Assembly (NCBI RefSeq): GCF_900188125.1
Contig: NZ_FZOW01000013.1
Coordinates: 119,381 to 183,380 of the forward strand
DNA length: 64,000 nucleotides
Source: Rhodococcoides kyotonense
Lineage (GTDB): Bacteria; Actinomycetota; Actinomycetes; Mycobacteriales; Mycobacteriaceae
Reading direction: 5' to 3'
In this document: positions 1 through 8,678 of the stretch, in pieces
Position numbering within the stretch: the first letter of the stretch is position 1
Layout: every line of letters starts with the position of its first letter
Notes under the pieces: model-generated
What the model was told of the DNA's origin: nothing
The model's input: only the letters and a program-made list of their open reading frames with translations
Databases searched by the model: none
Made by a program: the position numbers and the translations under genes

Positions 1-1352
1 GTAGCCTGGTCCCAGTGCCCGCCGGACAGCGCGACGAAACCGTCGGCGCGTGCCATCGCGCGTGCCAGCGGAGACGAGTAGGTCGGCGCGTCGAGCTCCG
101 GCGGAATGTGGGCTGCCACCAACCACTTTCGATGACGGCCACTCGCCCGCCACAGACTCGCGAAGCCGACCTCGGTGTTGGTGTCACCGCTGACGACGAC
201 GGTGTTCTTGTTCGCCGTGTCGACCATCGGCGCCCACCACGGCTGACGCACGACACGCACCGTGTGCGGGATCTCGGCCACCAGGGGGCCGAAGCGCTGC
301 ATGGCCGCGATCGTGACGTCGTAACCCCGCCTGTGCAATTCGGTGGCGAGCAACACGTGATGACGCTCGGCGCCGCCGTAGACGAGGCGATTGATCGTGA
401 ACACGATGGACGGCCGTGCCGTGCCGGACGTGCGTCGCCGCGCGTTCCGTCGGGACCGTTGCACGCGATCGAGGATCGACGTCCCCGCCAGATACAGGTC
501 GGCACTGTGGACGCCGCGCCGGTGCTCGAGACCGAGAGCGACGTTGGCACGCAACAATTCTGCCGATCGCGTCGTACCCTTGTCGTCGCCGGCGACGGTT
601 CCCGCGCCGGAATGCGCGATGGCCGTCTCGTCGACGAGTCGAACCGTCCAGCCGGCCGCGCGGGCACGCTGCTGCCAGTCGAATTCCTCGCCGTACAGGA
701 AGAATTCGTCGTCGAACTCGCCGACGGCGTTCCAGGCATCCCGGTCGATCGCGAGGCACGCGCCGGTCAGGTACCCGTCGACCTCGTCGGGCGCCGAGGC
801 ATACAGATCCGACAGAGGTGTTCCGCGCAGCACCTCGGCGTACCCGGCCTTGGATACGAGGGACCGCACGACTCCGGAATTACGATGTGCGACATCCCAA
901 GTCCGGTGGCGGCCGGTGCGCTCGGAATGGAATCGGTCTCCGTTCGGAACGACCATCGGAGCGGCTGCGGCCACATCGCGATGTCCGAGTACCTCCAGCG
1001 TCCGGTTCAGAGGAGCGAGTACCTCGGCGTCCGGATTGAGAAGCAACAGGTGATCGTCGGGAACCTCGGCGGCGAGAGCGTTGACTGCTGCGGCGAATCC
1101 CTTGTTGGATCCGTCTCCGAACCACCGCACGTCGGGGTGCTCGCCGCGGACGTCGTCCATACCGGGGTAGTCGAGACCCGAGTTGTCCCACACCAGAACG
1201 GGATTGTCCGGCATGTGGGTCGCGACGGAGTCGAGGCATGTCCGAAGCTGGTCGGGGCTGCGGTACGCGACGATCAGAATGCTGACCGTGCGCGCGACGC
1301 TGTCGGTACTCGATGGTGCGGCCTTCGCGGTGTCGGTGCTGTGCCGGGTCAT
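1..1352 (-). CDS. Two-domain glycosyltransferase (GT2 plus GT4-type), partial
   Basis: The gene starts with ATG at 1352 and runs off the left edge, so about 450 N-terminal residues are visible. Residues about 20-270 are a family-2 glycosyltransferase of the rhamnosyltransferase type: an SILIVAYRS strand, the LLLNPDAE metal-binding segment, and GEEFDWQQRARAAGW near the acceptor site. After a basic linker, a second domain begins with FTINRLVYGGAERHH, the usual opening of a GT4 N-terminal Rossmann domain. The protein is therefore probably a fusion that adds two sugars to a lipid-linked polysaccharide at the cytoplasmic face of the membrane. The start overlaps the stop of the upstream flippase gene as ATGA, indicating translational coupling. 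Donor and acceptor sugars cannot be read from sequence. Confidence 0.85.
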   Translation of the reverse strand, partial: MTRHSTDTAKAAPSSTDSVARTVSILIVAYRSPDQLRTCLDSVATHMPDNPVLVWDNSGLDYPGMDDVRGEHPDVRWFGDGSNKGFAAAVNALAAEVPDDHLLLLNPDAEVLAPLNRTLEVLGHRDVAAAAPMVVPNGDRFHSERTGRHRTWDVAHRNSGVVRSLVSKAGYAEVLRGTPLSDLYASAPDEVDGYLTGACLAIDRDAWNAVGEFDDEFFLYGEEFDWQQRARAAGWTVRLVDETAIAHSGAGTVAGDDKGTTRSAELLRANVALGLEHRRGVHSADLYLAGTSILDRVQRSRRNARRRTSGTARPSIVFTINRLVYGGAERHHVLLATELHRRGYDVTIAAMQRFGPLVAEIPHTVRVVRQPWWAPMVDTANKNTVVVSGDTNTEVGFASLWRASGRHRKWLVAAHIPPELDAPTYSSPLARAMARADGFVALSGGHWDQA

Positions 1353-3025
1353 CGCGTGGTCCTTCCTTGTTCGGTCTCTGCGGCAGTGTCGGTGAGAGGG
1401 TCGTCGTCGCCTTCGGTGTCCAGCAGCGTCTTCAGGTTCCGGATCTTCGCGGGCCCGAACACGAGATTCGCGACGGCGTAGACGACGACGGCCACGACAC
1501 CCGAGATCACCAGAGGAAGATCCTGCACGAAATACACCACGACGCCGGTGATGGTCAGCGGGACGAGTACCTTGCCCATGTACCGGAACGGGGTTCGATA
1601 CGGACTCTTGCGATGCAGACGCCAGGTGACGACGACGAGCCCGCTGAACTCGGCGAACAACAGTGCGGCACTGGCGCCGATCGCGCCGAAGGCGGGGATG
1701 AACGCGATGTTCAGACCGATGTTGATCACGAGGTTGACGACGTTGAGCCTGAGCAGAAATACCTGATCGTGGGCAGCGAACAGTGCTTGGCTCAACACGC
1801 CGTTCATGAACGTGACCGACACCGCGACGAACAGCAACGCGAGGGCAGGTTTGCCGTCGCTGACGAACTCGTCCGACCCCATCGTCGCGACGATCGGTCC
1901 CGCCAGCATGATGCCGACCAGGCCGATCGGAAGTGCAACGAGCGACAGTGTTTCGACGCTCCGCTCGACGAAGTCGGCGAATCCCTTCTTGTCGACGGCG
2001 AACTTCCGCGTCATCGACGACAACGTCGACGACAGAAAGAACTGCGAGATGACCGACGTCGTGAACGCGACCGTGTAAGCCAGGCCGTAGACACCCACTT
2101 GCGCAGGTGTGCTCAACAAGCTCAGCAGTACAGCGTCGGTTCGCCAGTACAGAACACCGATGATCAGAACACCGGTCTGCGGAAGGCTTTCCACGATGAG
2201 ACCGATGCTTTCCTTCCACGAGAAGATCGGCCAGAACGGAATCATCTTGCCCGCAGCCCAGAACTGGATCACCAGTTGCACGACGAGGGGTACGACCTGG
2301 GCGAGGGCGAACCAGACCAGTGGCGCATCGATCTGAATCATGACGAGAGTCGCGCCGAGAGATGCCATGCGCCCGACCAGGTCCGATACGGCAACCGCAG
2401 TGAAGTTGACCTTCGTGACGAAAATCGGCTGCACACAGGTCAATACCGTCGACACCGTCAGCGTCGTCGACATGATGATCAGCATCGCCTTGACCTCGGA
2501 ATCACCCGAGTAGATCAAGAGCCCGGACGCCATGGTGATCAACGACAGCGGGATGCAGTACACCAACGACAGACCGGTGTTGATCCGAATCAGTCGCTGC
2601 AGGTCGCCCTTCCCGGACGTGACGCGGCGCACGATGACCGAGCCGATCCCGAGCTCGGTGAAGCTGGTCCACAGTCCGACGAAGACGATTGCGGTGGTCA
2701 GATGGCCGTACGACGTCGGCCCGAGATGACGCGTCGTGATGGCGACGGTGAAGACCGACGCGAGCATGCCGAGAACACGAAACACCAACTGGGTTCCGAA
2801 GGCCTGCGCGATCTTGCCGGTGGAGACTTCCTCGTCGTCGTGGTTCTCGTCACCGTCGTCGGGCAGCTTCGGTTGCTCGATTCGAGGTGAATCGACGATT
2901 CGCGGCAATCGTATGGTGGATTGCTCGGGAAACTGCCAGAATGCCTCCCGTGCGGCCATTTCCTGCGCACGTGTCGTCGGGTCACGGTGAACCGTGGCCT
3001 CGGGCAGGTGGTAGGCGAGTTTCAT
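1349..3025 (-). CDS. Wzx-type polysaccharide flippase (MOP superfamily)
   Basis: The 558-residue protein has a hydrophilic N-terminal stretch of about 70 residues followed by roughly 12-14 hydrophobic segments, beginning around KIAQAFGTQLVFRVLGMLAS. This is the pattern of the polysaccharide biosynthesis/MurJ/Wzx superfamily, which flips undecaprenyl-linked oligosaccharides across the cytoplasmic membrane. The N-terminal extension is acidic and longer than usual, so a later start cannot be excluded; Met23 is an alternative. It lies directly upstream of the two-domain glycosyltransferase, overlapping it by 4 bp, and is divergent from the GT4 gene at 3115, which fits a role in exporting the repeat unit made by this locus. 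Confidence 0.85.
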   Translation of the reverse strand: MKLAYHLPEATVHRDPTTRAQEMAAREAFWQFPEQSTIRLPRIVDSPRIEQPKLPDDGDENHDDEEVSTGKIAQAFGTQLVFRVLGMLASVFTVAITTRHLGPTSYGHLTTAIVFVGLWTSFTELGIGSVIVRRVTSGKGDLQRLIRINTGLSLVYCIPLSLITMASGLLIYSGDSEVKAMLIIMSTTLTVSTVLTCVQPIFVTKVNFTAVAVSDLVGRMASLGATLVMIQIDAPLVWFALAQVVPLVVQLVIQFWAAGKMIPFWPIFSWKESIGLIVESLPQTGVLIIGVLYWRTDAVLLSLLSTPAQVGVYGLAYTVAFTTSVISQFFLSSTLSSMTRKFAVDKKGFADFVERSVETLSLVALPIGLVGIMLAGPIVATMGSDEFVSDGKPALALLFVAVSVTFMNGVLSQALFAAHDQVFLLRLNVVNLVINIGLNIAFIPAFGAIGASAALLFAEFSGLVVVTWRLHRKSPYRTPFRYMGKVLVPLTITGVVVYFVQDLPLVISGVVAVVVYAVANLVFGPAKIRNLKTLLDTEGDDDPLTDTAAETEQGRTTR

Positions 3026-3114
3026 GCAGCCACCTCGTTCGGAAGCTGCCGCCGCACGCCGGGACGTAATAGGGTGGCGGAGTTGGGGATCAAGGCCGAC
3101 ATCGGGGAGAGAAC

Positions 3115-4191
3115 ATGTCGATCACGCGGGCTCACGTGCCGCTGGCGGGGAAATTGTCGGCTGCGCAGTGGCGTCGTCGGTACGACGCGGGGGAAGTTCC
3201 GGACGCAACGCCCTACGGGTTGCACAAGATGGCCGAGAGTGGAATCGAGACCACGTTCGGCACAGCGGATCTCGGGCGTGCGAGCGCCAGAGTCGGTGCG
3301 TCCGTGCGCTATCGCGTGGACGGGCTCGAACTCGTGGAGGCGCTCGGGGAGCGAAAGAACTACACGACGAGCAACACCGACGCCGTACTGTGCTACGACG
3401 AGCGCACGGGCATTCCCGCGGCGATGCTCGCCGAGACGTCGCGTCGATACGCGCCTGTCGTGTCCGGTATCGGCTGGATCACACACAGATCCGCCCCGTA
3501 CCCCAAGTGGAATCGCATGTTCGGACACGCGCTCGCCAAAACGCCCGCGCTGTGGTCGCAGTGCAGGCCGGTTCTCGACACCTTGCACGACGAGTGGGGC
3601 ATCGAACGACAGAGACTTCACTTCGTCCCTCTCGGAATCGATGCGGATTTCTACCGCGTCCAGACCGAGCCGCCGATTCCCGGCCGCGTCATGAGTGCCG
3701 GTGAAGACCGGTTCCGCGACCATGCTCTGTTGGTCGAGGCCGTGGCGACGGTGCGACGAACGATCCCCGACGCGTTCCTCGAACTCGCGACGGGCCTGCC
3801 CGTCGACGTGCCCGCCGATCTCGGCGCGGTGCACACCGAGCGTCTCGACGGACGGATGCGCGACGTGTACCAGCGTGCGAGCGTCGTCGCACTCGCTCTT
3901 CGACCGACGATCTCCGGGTCGGGTCTGACCGTCGTGTTGGAGGCGATGGCGAGCGGAAGGCCGGTCGTCGTCACCGACAACCCTGGTATGAGCGACTACG
4001 TCGAGGACGGTGTGACCGGCGTGCTCGTACCGGGTGGCGATGCCGACGCGTTGGCCGATGCCATCGCAGGCTTGCTCGCCGACCCGGACCGGGCCGCGGC
4101 TATGGGTCATGCCGCGGCAGCGCGAGTGCGATCGCAGTTCACGTCGAGCGTCATGGCATACCACCTAGCGCAGATCGTTCGGTCGGTGTAG
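3115..4191 (+). CDS. GT4 family glycosyltransferase
   Basis: This 358-residue GT-B glycosyltransferase begins with ATG at 3115 after a GGGAGAG ribosome-binding site. The C-terminal donor-binding domain is clear: SGSGLTVVLEAMASGRPVV (about residues 266-284), then the VLVPGGDADALADAI block typical of GT4 retaining transferases. The N-terminal half is less typical but carries HFVPLGIDADFY, the usual inter-domain junction. It probably transfers a hexose from a nucleotide sugar to the growing lipid-linked polysaccharide in the cytoplasm. The gene is divergent from the flippase, with an 89-bp gap holding a TAATAG -10-like element near 3068. Its last 41 bp overlap the 3' end of the convergent wecG-like gene. 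Confidence 0.85.
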   Translation: MSITRAHVPLAGKLSAAQWRRRYDAGEVPDATPYGLHKMAESGIETTFGTADLGRASARVGASVRYRVDGLELVEALGERKNYTTSNTDAVLCYDERTGIPAAMLAETSRRYAPVVSGIGWITHRSAPYPKWNRMFGHALAKTPALWSQCRPVLDTLHDEWGIERQRLHFVPLGIDADFYRVQTEPPIPGRVMSAGEDRFRDHALLVEAVATVRRTIPDAFLELATGLPVDVPADLGAVHTERLDGRMRDVYQRASVVALALRPTISGSGLTVVLEAMASGRPVVVTDNPGMSDYVEDGVTGVLVPGGDADALADAIAGLLADPDRAAAMGHAAAARVRSQFTSSVMAYHLAQIVRSV

Positions 4192-5035
4192 CGACGTCCT
4201 GACGTCCGAACAACGGCGAGTCGTCGACTACCTCGATGTGGGCATGTCGAAGCTGCATCAAAGCACGAGGTCCCTCCAGAAGGTACCGACGTGACAAACG
4301 TCTCGGCTCGGTGGCCAAGCGGTAGAACCATTCCAGGCCGTTGTCCTGGAAGAACCGAGGTGCGCGCTGCGACTCGCCTGCCATGAAGTCGGCGGCAGCA
4401 CCGAATGCCAGCAGTAGCCGTGCACCCGTGGCCAAGCCGTACGTGCTGATCCACATCTCCTGGCGCGGCTTGCCCAGTCCGACGACCAGAACGTCGACGG
4501 ACGCTGCGGAGATCTGTGCCGCGATGCGCGACGACTGTGCCGGGTCGGCGAGCTCGTCGGCCGACGGTGACCAGAATCCCGCGACCTCGAGGTCGGGGTG
4601 GCTACGACGCAACGCGAATCGAAGCCGCTCGTGCATGCGTGACGTTCCACCGAGGAAACCGACGGTGTGGCCCTCGGCTGCAGCCATGTCCACGATCGCA
4701 GGCAGCAGATCCGATCCCGTGACCCGCGACCACGAGCGTCCGGTCAGCTTCTCTGCATGGCTGACGATGGGGGCACCGTCGGCGAGGAACGCCCACCGGA
4801 GGTCCGACCGCTGGGTGTCCAGATGATTGGCCGCGTCGGGGCCGACGCGGAAGTGATGGATGTGGTCCAGATTGACCGATCCCAGCGCGAGCGGGACATG
4901 ACCCGGCTCGGCCAGACGCTGCGTCACCGCCTCTACGACGGTCTCGAAGCTGCAGAGTTCCACCGGGGTGCCGCCTGCCACCATGCGAACCGTGGCGGAT
5001 GCCTGACCATGGTTGTCGTGTCGGTCGATGCTCAT
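4151..5035 (-). CDS. WecG/TagA/CpsF family glycosyltransferase (GT26)
   Basis: The 294-residue protein shows the family signatures: ALGSVNLDHIHH near the N-terminus, FLADGAPIVSHAEKLTG, RVTGSDLLP, VGFLGGTSR, and VLVVGLGKPRQEMWI followed by GAAADFMAGESQRAPRFFQDNGLEWFYRL. Members transfer ManNAc-type or related sugars to a polyprenyl-diphosphate-linked acceptor, usually as the second step of repeat-unit synthesis. The start is set at ATG 5035, which overlaps the TGA of the upstream acetyltransferase as ATGA; reading can extend 20 residues further upstream, but the coupling argues against that. The 3' end overlaps the convergent GT4 gene by 41 bp. Confidence 0.88.
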   Translation of the reverse strand: MSIDRHDNHGQASATVRMVAGGTPVELCSFETVVEAVTQRLAEPGHVPLALGSVNLDHIHHFRVGPDAANHLDTQRSDLRWAFLADGAPIVSHAEKLTGRSWSRVTGSDLLPAIVDMAAAEGHTVGFLGGTSRMHERLRFALRRSHPDLEVAGFWSPSADELADPAQSSRIAAQISAASVDVLVVGLGKPRQEMWISTYGLATGARLLLAFGAAADFMAGESQRAPRFFQDNGLEWFYRLATEPRRLSRRYLLEGPRALMQLRHAHIEVVDDSPLFGRQDVATPTERSALGGMP

Positions 5036-5745
5036 GCGATGTCCATCAATTCTCGAAGGCGGATGCGATTGCGATCGGTGTTCTCGCAGACCCACAGGTC
5101 GTGGTCCGTGGGACTGCCCGCGTAGTCACGTTGACGACGGAGCGTGGCGGTTCTCTCGAAACCGGCAAGGGCCAAACCCTTTGCCGGGCGCGGATTGTCG
5201 ACGGCGACGGGCGCGATGACCCACCGCAACGGATTCGTGCGGGTGAAAGCGTTGAGGACGACGACGTGCCCCGCCCAGCCGGTGACCTCGGACTGATGGA
5301 CGCTCGGTGTGCACCAGACACTGAGCTCGCCTGCGTGAGACAGCCCGTCGACGCGTGAGATGTTGACCTCACCGGCGACGATGGGATTCTTCTTGACTGT
5401 GGTGGTCTGCGCTGTTTCGACCAGTAGATGAGGAAAGGACAGCCCGCGCCGGGACAGGCGACGGTCCGTCACGTACTTCTCGATCCACGCTGCGGGAGTG
5501 TTGAGTTCCTTCCATGTGCGACCGGCCTCGCCGAACGCGGGCGACAGGAAGTCGGCATGCGTGACGCGGGTGGTGCGCCACCGCTCGAAGTCTGCGAAGC
5601 GGGGCACGCGAATGGTGAAACTGCTGGTACCGAAGCTGCGAGTGAAGGCTTCTGTGTTGAGTGCTCCTGTTTCTGCGATGCCTGCGTGGATCCCCGACTG
5701 TTGATACCCGACCAAAGGTATGTTTTGGGCGTGGTTAACGGTCAT
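5032..5745 (-). CDS. GNAT family N-acetyltransferase, RimJ/RimL-like
   Basis: The 237-residue protein resembles the RimJ/RimL branch of the GNAT fold. It has RFADFERWRTTRVTHADFL in the N-terminal half, a wall-forming strand HAGELSVWCTP, then RWVIAPVAVDNPRPAKGLALAGFERTATLRRQRDYAG, which matches the acetyl-CoA-binding and C-terminal part of the family (the N-x-P-x-x-K-x-L-x-x-A-G-F block). Relatives acetylate ribosomal protein N-termini, aminoglycosides or sugar nucleotides; the substrate here is unknown. Its position, coupled by ATGA to the wecG-like gene, suggests it may modify a sugar or the polysaccharide machinery. The start is ATG 5745; a longer reading frame upstream lacks support and would run into the divergent gene at 5863. 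Confidence 0.75.
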   Translation of the reverse strand: MTVNHAQNIPLVGYQQSGIHAGIAETGALNTEAFTRSFGTSSFTIRVPRFADFERWRTTRVTHADFLSPAFGEAGRTWKELNTPAAWIEKYVTDRRLSRRGLSFPHLLVETAQTTTVKKNPIVAGEVNISRVDGLSHAGELSVWCTPSVHQSEVTGWAGHVVVLNAFTRTNPLRWVIAPVAVDNPRPAKGLALAGFERTATLRRQRDYAGSPTDHDLWVCENTDRNRIRLRELMDIA

Positions 5746-5760
5746 GAAAACAGAATACAG

Positions 5761-5804
5761 TGCAGTTGCATTACTGCATATCCAGTTTGAACGGCGAATG
5801 CAGT
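5761..5804. promoter_or_regulatory. TGCAGT inverted repeat plus half site in a divergent promoter
   Basis: The 117-bp divergent region between the acetyltransferase and the Wzz-like gene contains TGCAGT, six bases, then ACTGCA (5761-5778), and a third TGCAGT at 5799-5804. A perfect palindrome plus a half site between two divergent starts is the layout expected of an operator. No cognate regulator is recognisable nearby. Confidence 0.35.
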
Positions 5805-5862
5805 CTCGAACTGGTATCAATGCTTCTGTAACATTCCACAAACACGAATCGAAAGCAGAGAT

Positions 5863-7275
5863 GTGAACGTCGACGAATTGGTCAGAGCAACGCTGCGCCG
5901 CAAGGTGGCGTGCGTCATCGTCGTGCTGTGCGCACTTGCGGCCGGCACCTTCGGCGTCATGTCGACGACCGACTCGTATCAGTCGTCGGCCGTGGCGGTG
6001 GTGTATCCGCCCGGTGCCGGTGACATCGACGCCAAGCTCAACCCTTTCGTCAACCTCAACGACAACATGGCCCAGCTCGCGGCCGTGACGGCGACATTGC
6101 TTCAATCACCTGCTGCTGCAGCGCTTGTCGAGGAAGCGGGCGCGTCCGGTGAGTACACGGTCGCGTCGACGCTCGGTGACACTGCGGCTGCGCTGCGACT
6201 GTCCCCGCAGCTGATGATCACCACGAGCGGCCCCACTCCCGAGGCTGCGCAGGCAGGTGCCCAGGCTCTTCTGGACTACTCGTCCGTCGCGCTGGCTCAG
6301 CTCCAGGTGCAGACGGGTGTCCGACCCAACACCGAGGCGTCGATCACAGCCGCCGTCATGCCCGAACCAGGCACGCTCGTTCCGTCCAGCCCGTTGAAGG
6401 CTGCCGGGGCATACGGGCTGGCCGTGCTGGTCGTCGGCCTGCTCGGCATCGTCACCGTCGGCACCATTCTGGACCGCCGACGTGCGCTTTCTCAGACCCG
6501 TTCGAACGACGGAACTGCAGCGGCATCTGCTGCGCCGGTCGCTGTCACGCCCTCGAAGTCTGTGACGGGTCACAACGGTCGGCGTGTCGCGGAACCTGCA
6601 CTCGCACGGCCGGTCCGGGCCGAACGCGTCGAAGAGTCCCGCAACGGCCATCCGCATCCTGACGCGGACAACCACGCGCGCACGGATTTCTCGGACGTCG
6701 ACGAGGATCAGGTGCCGGCCGAGACCGGCTCCGAGACGACGGCCGAGGAGTTCGACGACGCCGAAACCGCGGCCTTCCCTGTCCAGGCGGATGTCTGGTC
6801 CGCATTCCAGGAGCCCGCCGACTCGAAGCCGCCGCGTGACGAGAAACCATCGCGTGACGAGAAACCATTGCGTGACGAGAAACCATTGCGTGACGAGAAG
6901 CCACTGCGTGACGAGAAAACACTGCGTGACGAACGGCCCCGCGACGAGTCGCCCGAGAAGGGTGCGAAGCCGCAGCGAGATCGAGCGGCTGCCAGGCCTC
7001 CGGGACGCATCCATTCGACGGCTGCGCCGAAGCCGCCGGACTCGTCGACCTACGACGACTTCGATCCGTTCAACGTGCCGACGCCGACCGATCCACGAGC
7101 TGCCACGCAGCGCGGGTCCGATGGCTTCCCGGCACGTACGACCACCCCGGTACGTGAGATCGAACACGACATCGACGACTACTACGGCGTCGAAGAGCGT
7201 GTGCACGTGCCGATTCGGTCGGCGCATCACGACTACCCGCGGTCCTCGATCACCGGTAGCGGTCCGCGGCGGTGA
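5863..7275 (+). CDS. Wzz/chain-length-determinant-like membrane protein with long cytoplasmic tail
   Basis: The gene starts with GTG at 5863 and encodes 470 residues. The first membrane segment is at about residues 16-34 (VACVIVVLCALAAGTFGVM), followed by an extracytoplasmic stretch and a second segment at about 186-206 (AAGAYGLAVLVVGLLGIVTV). This two-helix topology with a periplasmic loop is typical of polysaccharide co-polymerases that set chain length. The loop is short, and the cytoplasmic tail of about 260 residues is acidic, proline-rich and repetitive (see the repeat at 6840-6936). No tyrosine-kinase Walker motif is visible, so it is not a full BY-kinase. Its stop overlaps the GTG of the ligase-like gene (GTGA), placing it in one operon with the polymerase/ligase step. 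Confidence 0.75.
   Translation: MNVDELVRATLRRKVACVIVVLCALAAGTFGVMSTTDSYQSSAVAVVYPPGAGDIDAKLNPFVNLNDNMAQLAAVTATLLQSPAAAALVEEAGASGEYTVASTLGDTAAALRLSPQLMITTSGPTPEAAQAGAQALLDYSSVALAQLQVQTGVRPNTEASITAAVMPEPGTLVPSSPLKAAGAYGLAVLVVGLLGIVTVGTILDRRRALSQTRSNDGTAAASAAPVAVTPSKSVTGHNGRRVAEPALARPVRAERVEESRNGHPHPDADNHARTDFSDVDEDQVPAETGSETTAEEFDDAETAAFPVQADVWSAFQEPADSKPPRDEKPSRDEKPLRDEKPLRDEKPLRDEKTLRDERPRDESPEKGAKPQRDRAAARPPGRIHSTAAPKPPDSSTYDDFDPFNVPTPTDPRAATQRGSDGFPARTTTPVREIEHDIDDYYGVEERVHVPIRSAHHDYPRSSITGSGPRR
6840..6936 (+). repeat. In-frame 18-bp tandem repeat (K-P-x-R-D-E)
   Basis: About six near-identical 18-bp units encode R-D-E-K-P-(S/L) in the cytoplasmic tail of the Wzz-like protein. The units keep frame and differ mainly at one codon, indicating recent tandem duplication. 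The segment is highly charged and probably unstructured. Confidence 0.85.
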
Positions 7276-8678
7276 CCGTCGTCGTTCTGGGGCGGCACAT
7301 TCGCTTCGGCGCCGATGCGATTCCGTTCGGGGCCGTCGTTCTCGTCATCGGCGCAGTGCTGCTGCTGGGAATGCGGCAGTCGTTCACCGTGCCGGGCGCC
7401 CTCGGGCTGAGTCCGGCGTCGTTGATCTTCTTCGGCTGCGGACTTCTGTGGGTTCTGACCCGAATCGTCGGGCAGCGTTCGCGTGCCGGACTCGGAATCC
7501 TGTCCGGCGCAGTCGTTCTCTACGCCGTGGCCAGCCTGGTGTCGTTCGGGTCCCTCGCCTCGCGGCCGACGGACCCCGCCATCGTGCTGGGATCGCAGAC
7601 CAACTTGATCACCGAGTTCGCGCTCGTCACCGTGTTCTTCTTCATCGTCGCTGTGATCCGAACCCGTACCGGCATCGAGTGGGTAGCAAAAGGTTTGGTC
7701 ATCGGCGGAGCCATCAGCGCGACGTTCGGCATCGTCCAGTACGGCACCGGCATCGACCTCGCTGCGATGCTGAAGCCGCCGTTGCTGAACGATCACGGCT
7801 CGGTCCTGAGCGAAGCCCTCATGCGGGAAGGGTTCGCGCGCCCGCAGGGCAGTGCGGGGCACCCGCTCGAACTCAGCGCCGTTCTGACGGTTCTGGTGCC
7901 TGTTGCATTGGGTGTCGTGTATTCAGCTCGCGCACAAGGGCGTCGGTCCTGGCACTGGGTCCTGCTCACCGTCGTCCTCGTCGGCGGGGCTGCGCTGACG
8001 CTGTCGCGTTCGGCGGTCGTCGGACTCGCCGTGGCAGTCCTGTTCATGGCGTGGAAATGGCCGGTGCGACGCGTTCTGGCGATCGTCGCCGTCGTCGGCG
8101 TTCCGTTGGTCGTCGCCTACGTCACCGATTCGAAACTGCTCAACGCGTTCGTGCAGATCTTCGCAACGAGCGGAACGGATTCCTCGCTGCAGTCCCGTGA
8201 CCATGGACGTGACTACGTGCTGCAGCATTTCGCCGACCACCTGTGGTTCGGGGAGGGCACGGCGACGTACTCGGCACGTGGATATCCGGTCTTGGACAAC
8301 CAGTACCTGGGCCGTCTGATGGAAACCGGTCTGTTCGGGGTCGCGTCGTTCGTTCTGCTCCTCGGGGCGGCATTCTTCTTCGCACTGATTGCCTCACAAC
8401 GATTCTGGCGGCGAGCACAGGCGTCGCAGGACCGCCGCGACGATGCAGGCATGTTCGAGTTGACGCGCGGCATCGCTGCGGCCATTGCAGCAGTCGGTGT
8501 GATCGCGTTGATCCTGGACGTATCCGGGTTCGCGCAGATCTGGTTGCTGATGTGGATCCTCGTCGGACTTGCGGGATCCTCGTACTACGTGGCGCGGTCG
8601 TCGATCGAGGCGCCCGTCAGCGAACGCGTCTCGGAGCAGCCATCGACCGAAGTGCCGGAGCCACAGGCCGTCCGATGA
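7272..8678 (+). CDS. O-antigen ligase/polymerase-like membrane protein
   Basis: The 468-residue protein has about ten hydrophobic segments. A large extracytoplasmic loop lies at roughly residues 290-355 (from DSSLQSRDHGRDYVLQHF to the YLGRLMETGLFG segment), the hallmark of Wzy polymerases and WaaL ligases. It also has the family's ALTLSRSAVVGLAVAVLFM segment before that loop. It is likely to polymerise repeat units or attach finished polysaccharide to its carrier at the outer face of the membrane. The GTG start overlaps the preceding gene's TGA by 4 bp. The last 62 bp overlap the convergent aminotransferase gene. Confidence 0.82.
   Translation: MTVVVLGRHIRFGADAIPFGAVVLVIGAVLLLGMRQSFTVPGALGLSPASLIFFGCGLLWVLTRIVGQRSRAGLGILSGAVVLYAVASLVSFGSLASRPTDPAIVLGSQTNLITEFALVTVFFFIVAVIRTRTGIEWVAKGLVIGGAISATFGIVQYGTGIDLAAMLKPPLLNDHGSVLSEALMREGFARPQGSAGHPLELSAVLTVLVPVALGVVYSARAQGRRSWHWVLLTVVLVGGAALTLSRSAVVGLAVAVLFMAWKWPVRRVLAIVAVVGVPLVVAYVTDSKLLNAFVQIFATSGTDSSLQSRDHGRDYVLQHFADHLWFGEGTATYSARGYPVLDNQYLGRLMETGLFGVASFVLLLGAAFFFALIASQRFWRRAQASQDRRDDAGMFELTRGIAAAIAAVGVIALILDVSGFAQIWLLMWILVGLAGSSYYVARSSIEAPVSERVSEQPSTEVPEPQAVR

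Noticed and set aside
15..1481. 488-codon open frame on the plus strand
   Set aside because: It is the antisense shadow of the glycosyltransferase gene; its product is Arg/Val-rich with no recognisable domain, while the minus strand encodes a clear GT2/GT4 protein.
6840..6936. CRISPR-like short repeat array
   Set aside because: The 18-bp units are directly adjacent without spacers, in frame with a coding sequence, and no cas genes are near.
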